Source of the DNA: Clostridia bacterium
GTDB taxonomy: Bacteria; Bacillota; Clostridia; Monoglobales; Monoglobaceae
Direction of reading: 5' to 3'
Assembly: GCA_017409915.1 (NCBI GenBank)
Contig: JAFQRU010000003.1
Span: 1-17,267, forward strand
Length of the DNA: 17,267 nt
This document shows, piece by piece, positions 12,612 to 17,267 of the stretch (positions are counted from its first letter, which is position 1; every line of letters begins with the position of its first letter). The position numbers and the translations under genes are program-made. The notes under the pieces were generated by a model. That model saw nothing but the letters and a program-made list of their open reading frames with translations, searched no databases and had not been told where the DNA came from.

Positions 12612-13724
12612 TTAGTTAAGAATTGTAACTTCTGTTTCCTTGTCGAAAATATGAATCTTATTGTTATCGAATACGATATCAATTGTTTCGTCAAGCTTAG
12701 CTGTTGTTCTTGGGTTAACCTTTGCGATAATGTTCTTTTCGCCAACAGCAAGGTAGAGATATGTTTCAGCACCCATCATTTCTGTATGTGTTACTAATGC
12801 AGAAAGCTTACAATCAGGAGCAGCCGCAATATGAGCTTCATCGTCAAAGATGTTTTCAGGTCTTATACCCATAACAACTTCCTTACCGATATATTCAGCA
12901 AGTTCAGGACGGTTTGCCTTTCCATCAGGAAGCTTAACCTTGAAGTTATCGTTAACAAGATATACGCCGTCAGCTTCTTTCACGAGAGTAACATAGATAA
13001 AGTTCATCTGTGGGCTTCCGATAAAGCCTGCAACGAACATATTTGCAGGTTCGTTATAGATTTCCATTGGGCTTGCAGCCTGCTGCATAACGCCGTCTTT
13101 CATAACAACGATTCTAGATCCCATTGTCATAGCTTCTGTCTGGTCATGTGTTACATAGATAAATGTTGTTTCAAGCTTTCTGTGGAGCTTGCCGATTTCA
13201 GCACGCATCTGAACACGAAGCTTTGCATCAAGGTTAGAAAGAGGTTCGTCCAAAAGGAATACTTTTGGATCACGAACGATAGCACGACCGAGAGCAACAC
13301 GCTGTCTCTGACCACCGGAGAGAGCCTTTGGCTTTCTCTCTAAAAGGTGTTCAATTCCAAGAATCTGAGCAGCTTCCATAACCTTAGCTTTAATCTCATC
13401 CTTTGGAACCTTTCTGAGTTTAAGGCCGAATGCCATATTGTCAAAAACAGTCATATGAGGATAAAGAGCGTAGTTCTGGAAAACCATCGCAATATCTCTA
13501 TCCTTTGGAGCAACTTCATTAACTACTGTGTCGCCAATATAAAGTTCACCAGAAGTAATTTCTTCAAGGCCGGCAACCATTCTGAGAGTAGTTGACTTAC
13601 CACATCCGGATGGACCAACCAAAACAACGAATTCCTTATCTGCAATTTCAAGATTGAGGTCTTTAACGGCTGTAAAACCGCCTTCATAAGTTTTATAAAT
13701 ATTTTTGAAACTTAAACCTGCCAT
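12612..13724 (-). CDS. ugpC: Sugar ABC transporter ATP-binding protein, UgpC/MsmK type, 370 aa
   Basis: The ATPase subunit of CUT1 carbohydrate importers, acting on the cytoplasmic face of the membrane. The nucleotide-binding domain shows Walker A GPSGCGKST (37-45), the Q-loop VFQNYALYPHMTV, signature LSGGQRQR, Walker B VFLLDEPLSNLD and switch His in VTHDQTEAM. A C-terminal OB-like regulatory domain follows (from about residue 235, with VVMGIRPENI), as in MalK, UgpC and MsmK. The frame can be read back to an ATG at 13745, but AGGAGG lies inside that extension, so the start is the ATG at 13724. No permease or sugar-binding protein is next to it, so it likely is a shared ATPase serving several sugar importers, as known for MsmK. 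Symbol by family resemblance only. Confidence 0.9.
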   Translation of the reverse strand: MAGLSFKNIYKTYEGGFTAVKDLNLEIADKEFVVLVGPSGCGKSTTLRMVAGLEEITSGELYIGDTVVNEVAPKDRDIAMVFQNYALYPHMTVFDNMAFGLKLRKVPKDEIKAKVMEAAQILGIEHLLERKPKALSGGQRQRVALGRAIVRDPKVFLLDEPLSNLDAKLRVQMRAEIGKLHRKLETTFIYVTHDQTEAMTMGSRIVVMKDGVMQQAASPMEIYNEPANMFVAGFIGSPQMNFIYVTLVKEADGVYLVNDNFKVKLPDGKANRPELAEYIGKEVVMGIRPENIFDDEAHIAAAPDCKLSALVTHTEMMGAETYLYLAVGEKNIIAKVNPRTTAKLDETIDIVFDNNKIHIFDKETEVTILN

Positions 13725-13766
13725 ATTTAAATGCCTCCTATGCATAAATTTTCATACTACTTTGTT

Positions 13767-13772
13767 ATTCTA
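13767..13772 (-). promoter_or_regulatory. Extended -10 promoter element of the ATPase gene
   Basis: On the minus strand TGTTAGAAT gives a TAGAAT -10 with the TG extension, 42 bases before the ATG at 13724. No good -35 lies 17 bases upstream, which fits an extended -10 promoter. Confidence 0.5.
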
Positions 13773-14096
13773 ACATAAAACGCCCTTTTTGCATAGAGGA
13801 CAAATGCACAAAATTTGATTTCCTTTTTGGTAATTTTGTATAACTATTTTCCAACCAGCCTCAAAAAAGCCTGTAACCACGCGGTTTTTCAGGGTTTCAC
13901 TTTTGATTTTTCCAAGATATACTGTTTGCACAAATCGACAGAGCCTAAAGCGGAAAAATTTATCATTTTTTACAAAAAGGTGTTTTTTACGCCCTTAGTC
14001 TTCGCCCTAAAGGAAGCCGGTCCCAAAATAAAACTTCTTTTTTGAACATATTTTGCAAAAAATTTTTCCATATTCCTGCAATTACACTAATTTCTG
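13773..14096. other. Divergent gap between the ATPase gene and the Lrp-type gene, no gene recognised
   Basis: About 320 bases. A 76-codon frame (13815-14045, plus) opens here but has no ribosome binding site, and its composition is Phe/Lys/Leu-rich, so I do not call it. The part from about 13850 to 14035 is less AT-rich than the edges and contains GC islands such as CCACGCGG and GAAGCCGG, so it may be a decayed gene or a non-coding element. I see no terminator or clear hairpin in it. Confidence 0.5.
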
Positions 14097-14125
14097 TTGA
14101 CCTTTTGTGTTTTTTGTGTTATATT
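14097..14125 (+). promoter_or_regulatory. Promoter of the Lrp/aminotransferase/methyltransferase/TatD operon
   Basis: TTGACC (14097-14102), 17 bases, then TATATT (14120-14125). The spacer is a near-tandem repeat, TTTTGTGT then TTTTTGTGT. The leader to the ATG at 14178 is about 45 bases. Confidence 0.72.
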
Positions 14126-14177
14126 TTTTTGTATAAATATTATATTAATGAAAAAATTCAAAACGGAGGCACTTGCT

Positions 14178-14678
14178 ATGAAAAACCAAAAACTTTATAA
14201 TGACATTATCAACTCCTTGCATAAAAACTGCAAACTTTCTTTGGAAGAACTTGCCGCCATGCACGGCATTTCTGTGGCGGCCGCCGCGGAGATTATAGAT
14301 AATCTTGAAAAAGACGGAACAATTTTAGGATACGGCGCGATTATCAACTGGGATAAAGTCAATTCAACCAATCGTGTTACGGCTTACATAGAGCTTAAAG
14401 TTACTCCTCAGAGAAATCAGGGTTTTGACCGTATTGCAGAGAGAATTTATCAATATCCGGAAGTTACCGCCCTTAACCTTATGAGCGGAAGCTATGATTT
14501 CGGCGTAACTGTTGAAGGGGACAATCTCAAAGATATTTCCCTTTTCGTATCCCAGCATCTTGCAACAATGGATGCTGTTATTTCAACAGCGACCCACTTT
14601 GTTTTAAAGCGCTATAAAAATGACGGAAATATTTTAACAGTGCAAAAAGAAGATGACAGGGAGGTAATGTCCCTATGA
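14178..14678 (+). CDS. Lrp/AsnC-family transcriptional regulator, 166 aa
   Basis: A DNA-binding regulator that responds to amino acids. The N-terminal helix-turn-helix (about 1-50) includes KLSLEELAAMHGISVAAAAEIIDNLEKDGTILGYGAIIN, the typical Lrp start. The C-terminal RAM domain (about 65-150) includes VTAYIELKVTP, YPEVTALNLMSGSYDFGVTVEG and a final FVLKRYK strand. The frame extends upstream to a TTG inside the promoter, and another ATG lies at 14148, but GGAGG before the ATG at 14178 decides the start. Its last codons overlap the aminotransferase start in an ATGA arrangement, so the two are translationally coupled. It likely controls this operon and senses an amino acid linked to the aminotransferase. 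Confidence 0.9.
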   Translation: MKNQKLYNDIINSLHKNCKLSLEELAAMHGISVAAAAEIIDNLEKDGTILGYGAIINWDKVNSTNRVTAYIELKVTPQRNQGFDRIAERIYQYPEVTALNLMSGSYDFGVTVEGDNLKDISLFVSQHLATMDAVISTATHFVLKRYKNDGNILTVQKEDDREVMSL

Positions 14679-15856
14679 GTTTTAACCCCGCAAGTTTTAT
14701 AAATAGGTCTGTTTCTGCTATTCCACCATCAGGAATCCGCAAATTTTTCGACATTGCGGCAGAAATGAAAGATGCTATTTCTCTTGGTGTGGGCGAGCCT
14801 GACTTTGTTACCCCGTGGCATATCCGCAACGAAGGTATCTATTCCCTTGAAAAAGGAAAGACTCATTACACATCAAACGCAGGTCTTAAAGAGCTTCGCC
14901 TTGCTGTTGCATCTTATTTAAAACGCAGATTCAATCTTAACTATGACGGGCTTTCTCAGGTCCTCATAACCGTTGGAGGAAGCGAGGCAATTGACCTCTT
15001 TTTAAGAACAGTTTTAAATCCGGGGGACGAGGTTTTAATCCCCGAGCCAAGCTTTGTTTGTTATAAGCCTATAACGGCTCTGGCAGGCGGCGTTCCCGTT
15101 ACTATTAAGACAAAAGCTGAGAATAAATTCAAGCTCACTCCCCAGGAGCTTAAAAAAGCTATAACCCCTAAAACCAAAGTTCTGGTTCTTCCTTATCCAA
15201 GCAACCCGACAGGTGGGATTATGGAAAAAGCCGATTTAGAGGCACTCGTTCCTGTTATAAAGGAAGCAAACCTTATGGTTATCTCTGACGAGATTTACGG
15301 AGAGCTTACCTATGGCAAAAAGCATATATCAATTGCATCCTTAGAGGGAATGGCAGAGAGAACTGTTTTGGTAAGCGGTTTTTCAAAGGCTTACGCTATG
15401 ACAGGCTGGCGTCTGGGCTATGCCTGCGGTCATCCTGACATTATAAAAGCTATGACAAAGGTGCATCAATATGCAATTATGTCTGCACCTACAACAGCTC
15501 AGTATGCGGCAGTTTCTGCTCTTGAAAAGGGAGATAATGATATCGAATATATGTGCTCAGAATATAACAAGCGCAGAAATCTCATCGTTTCAAGATTTAA
15601 CGCTATGGGACTTGAATGTTTTGAGCCTGAGGGCGCATTCTATGCCTTTCCATCAATTAAAGCAACAGGACTTTCTTCTGAGGAGTTTGTTGAAAAGCTT
15701 CTCTATTCAAAGAAGGTAGCCGTTGTTCCCGGGAACGCTTTCGGGGAAAGCGGAGAAGGCTTTATCCGTTGCTCTTATGCTTATTCAGTTGAAAATATAT
15801 CTCGTGCACTTGACAGAATCGAGGAATTTTTAAATGATAACAAATTACTTAAATGA
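14675..15856 (+). CDS. Class I/II pyridoxal-phosphate aminotransferase, 393 aa
   Basis: A cytoplasmic PLP enzyme that moves amino groups between amino acids and 2-oxo acids. It is a full-length fold type I aminotransferase: ISLGVGEPDFVTP (35-47), GGSEAIDL (101-108) for the phosphate-binding loop, YPSNPTG with Asn177, SDEIYGEL with Asp205 and Tyr208, the Schiff-base Lys238 in SGFSKAYAMTGWRLGY, and the C-terminal Arg in GFIRCSYA that binds substrate carboxylate. This is the aspartate/aromatic aminotransferase subgroup I (PatA/AspC-like); the exact amino acid is not clear. GGGAGGTAATG lies before the ATG. It overlaps the Lrp-type gene by 4 bases and the methyltransferase gene by 23 bases, showing one operon. 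Confidence 0.93.
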   Translation: MSFNPASFINRSVSAIPPSGIRKFFDIAAEMKDAISLGVGEPDFVTPWHIRNEGIYSLEKGKTHYTSNAGLKELRLAVASYLKRRFNLNYDGLSQVLITVGGSEAIDLFLRTVLNPGDEVLIPEPSFVCYKPITALAGGVPVTIKTKAENKFKLTPQELKKAITPKTKVLVLPYPSNPTGGIMEKADLEALVPVIKEANLMVISDEIYGELTYGKKHISIASLEGMAERTVLVSGFSKAYAMTGWRLGYACGHPDIIKAMTKVHQYAIMSAPTTAQYAAVSALEKGDNDIEYMCSEYNKRRNLIVSRFNAMGLECFEPEGAFYAFPSIKATGLSSEEFVEKLLYSKKVAVVPGNAFGESGEGFIRCSYAYSVENISRALDRIEEFLNDNKLLK

Positions 15857-16952
15857 CATTTTTAATAGTGCAGTTTCAAAAGGGGTTATAAGTAACCCCT
15901 TATCTTCTGCTGTCTTTAAGAGGGTTAATATAAATAAGGTAAAAACTCTTTATCAGGTCGAAAAGTTTACCCAAAAACAAGCCTTTACGGAAAATTTAAC
16001 CCGCGACGAGCTTTTAAAATTTTTAAAGGAAATTGCCCCTGACTATAAGCAGTTCGATTTTTGGAGCGATGACAGGCATTTTCTCATCAAAGTTTCCAAA
16101 AAGGGAAAGGCCACACTTCTTACCCAAAAAGGCGGGGCAAAAGCAGAGGAAAATCATAATAGAGAGAAGCACTATATATTAAAGGAAGCAATTCCTCCAC
16201 TTGTTGACCTTGGGATTTTTACCAAAGAGGGAAAAATCGTCCATTCTATGTATGATAAATACAAACAGATAAATCGCTTTACGGAAATTGTCAAAGATGT
16301 GTTGGGCGACAAGAAGAAAATGACCATCTTAGATTTTGGTTGCGGAAAATCATATCTTACTTTTATTCTCTATCATTTCCTTGTTAATATTGCAGAGATT
16401 GATGCGGAGATTATCGGTCTTGACCTTAAAGAGGATGTTATTAAAAACTGCAACGCCCTCTCTGAAAAATACGGCTACAAAAAGCTCCGTTTTGAGACGG
16501 GGGACATCGGGACATTTAAGTTCACAGGGAAAGTGGATATGATTATAACTCTCCACGCCTGCGACACAGCAACAGACTTTGCTCTTTACAACGCAGTAAA
16601 GTGGGATTGTGACACAATTTTATCCGTCCCCTGCTGTCAGCATGAACTTAACTCACAGATTAAGCCTGAAACCTTTGAAATTTTCTCCCGCTACGGTCTT
16701 ATTAAGGAGCGCTTCTCCGCTCTTGCAACAGACGCAATCAGGGGAAATCTTTTAACCGCCCAAGGATATAAAACCGAGCTTATGGAGTTTGTTGATATGG
16801 CTCACTCGCCCAAGAATATTTTAATCAGGGCAAGGAAAACCAATATCCCTCAAAAAACAAGGGACAAAGCACGGGCAGAGGCAGAAGCACTTATGAAAGA
16901 ATTTAATTTCTCCCCAACTCTTTATAATCTTCTTTACGGGGGTGAGAAATGA
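15834..16952 (+). CDS. Class I SAM-dependent methyltransferase (Methyltransf_32-like), 372 aa
   Basis: A predicted cytoplasmic methyltransferase of unknown target. The N-terminal ~150 residues form a separate domain (RHFLIKVSKKGKATLLTQKGG...IVHSMYDKYKQINRFTEIV). The catalytic Rossmann domain has motif I ILDFGCGKSYLTF (165-177), the acidic SAM-binding LDLKEDVI (196-203), then LHACDTATDFAL (240-251) and SVPCCQHEL (264-272). The last two motifs, with the paired Cys, mark the Methyltransf_32 group, also seen in GSTCD-like and putative RNA-modifying proteins. GAGGA lies before the ATG, which sits inside the end of the aminotransferase gene. Its stop overlaps the TatD-family start. It is usually described as hypothetical in Firmicutes; RNA modification is a guess. 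Confidence 0.85.
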   Translation: MITNYLNDIFNSAVSKGVISNPLSSAVFKRVNINKVKTLYQVEKFTQKQAFTENLTRDELLKFLKEIAPDYKQFDFWSDDRHFLIKVSKKGKATLLTQKGGAKAEENHNREKHYILKEAIPPLVDLGIFTKEGKIVHSMYDKYKQINRFTEIVKDVLGDKKKMTILDFGCGKSYLTFILYHFLVNIAEIDAEIIGLDLKEDVIKNCNALSEKYGYKKLRFETGDIGTFKFTGKVDMIITLHACDTATDFALYNAVKWDCDTILSVPCCQHELNSQIKPETFEIFSRYGLIKERFSALATDAIRGNLLTAQGYKTELMEFVDMAHSPKNILIRARKTNIPQKTRDKARAEAEALMKEFNFSPTLYNLLYGGEK

Positions 16953-17267
16953 TGCTTTACGATTCCCACGCCCACTATGACGACAGCCAGTTTGATGCTG
17001 ACCGAGACGAAATGTTAATAAACGCCCATAAAAACGGGGTGGCATATATAAACAACATCGGTTCAAGCATTAAAACCTCAAAGGAGAGCGTTGCTCTGGC
17101 TGAAAAATACGATTTTGTTTATGCAACCGTCGGCGTTCATCCAAGCGAAACCAAGGGAATGACGAATGACGACATAGACACGCTCCGCACTCTTGCAAAA
17201 CACGAAAAGGTTGTTGCAATCGGAGAGGTAGGTCTTGACTATCACTATGACGACACCGATGAAGAGG
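16949..17267 (+). CDS. tatD: TatD-family metal-dependent deoxyribonuclease, 5' part only
   Basis: A TIM-barrel metal-dependent hydrolase; TatD proteins act as DNA exonucleases or D-aminoacyl-tRNA-type hydrolases in the cytoplasm. The N-terminus DSHAHYDDSQF carries the metal-binding HxH of the family (usual DTHxHLD), followed by GVAYINNIGSS, YATVGVHPSE with the conserved GxHP, and VAIGEVGLDYHYD with the metal-ligand Glu in GEvGLDy. About 106 codons are present before the right edge; the family is about 255 residues. Two ATG codons in a row (16949 and 16952) both fit; the first overlaps the methyltransferase stop as ATGA. GGGGGTGAG lies upstream. It is the fourth gene of the operon. Confidence 0.93.
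   Translation, partial: MMLYDSHAHYDDSQFDADRDEMLINAHKNGVAYINNIGSSIKTSKESVALAEKYDFVYATVGVHPSETKGMTNDDIDTLRTLAKHEKVVAIGEVGLDYHYDDTDEE

Noticed and set aside
12831..13343. 170-codon plus-strand frame opposite the ATPase gene
   Set aside because: It is antisense to the conserved ATPase motifs and has no start signals.
13725..13745. Upstream ATG for the UgpC/MsmK-type gene
   Set aside because: AGGAGG lies inside the added codons and serves the ATG at 13724.
13815..14045. 76-codon plus-strand frame in the gap before the Lrp-type gene
   Set aside because: No ribosome binding site, skewed composition and no recognisable motif.
14097..14177. Upstream TTG or ATG starts for the Lrp-type gene
   Set aside because: The TTG is the -35 of the promoter, and GGAGG points to the ATG at 14178.

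Overview
The window looks like chromosomal DNA of a low-GC Gram-positive anaerobe, most likely a gut or rumen Clostridia (Bacillota). The grounds are AT-rich intergenic DNA, strong AGGAGG-type ribosome binding sites before nearly every gene, consensus TTGACA-N17-TATAAT promoters, a FeoA/FeoB/Cys-rich-peptide iron module, a lone UgpC/MsmK-type ATPase and a PutP-type Na+ symporter. I see no phage, insertion sequence, CRISPR array, tRNA or rRNA. Genes sit close together and are separated by clear hairpin terminators.

Layout. (1) 1-1184, minus: SstT-type Na+/serine-threonine symporter, cut by the left edge. (2) 1185-1672: a gene-poor gap with a possible gene remnant, closed by the terminator of the next operon. 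(3) 1673-4134, minus: ferrous iron operon feoA, feoB and a 47-residue Cys-rich FeoB-associated peptide. A divergent DtxR/IdeR-type metal-dependent repressor lies at 4404-4772. Three copies of a 16-bp GTTAG...CTAAC box lie in the feo region, two at the feoA promoter and one between feoA and feoB. (4) 4806-8064, minus: a tight four-gene operon of SDR dehydrogenase, type I dehydroquinate-dehydratase-like protein, second SDR and PIG3-type quinone oxidoreductase. A divergent AraC regulator is at 8216-8971. This has the architecture of an inducible catabolic operon, possibly for a cyclitol, quinate-like or sugar-acid substrate, and is the most novel part of the window. (5) 9005-12516, minus: separately transcribed single genes for a lipoprotein, a PutP-family symporter, a creatininase-family amidohydrolase with an unusual leader, and a thioredoxin with a CGYC active site. 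(6) 12612-13724, minus: orphan UgpC/MsmK ATPase. (7) 14178-17267, plus: Lrp/AsnC regulator, class I aminotransferase, SAM methyltransferase and TatD nuclease (cut by the right edge), joined by overlapping start and stop codons.

How the parts work together. The iron repressor probably shuts off the feo operon by covering its -10 region when Fe2+ is sufficient. The AraC protein probably activates the dehydrogenase operon from a direct repeat placed just upstream of that operon's -35. The Lrp regulator is translationally coupled to an amino acid aminotransferase, suggesting amino-acid-responsive control. Functions come from motif recognition by eye. Substrates of the SDRs, the dehydratase-like protein, the symporter and the creatininase-family enzyme are not determined by the sequence alone.
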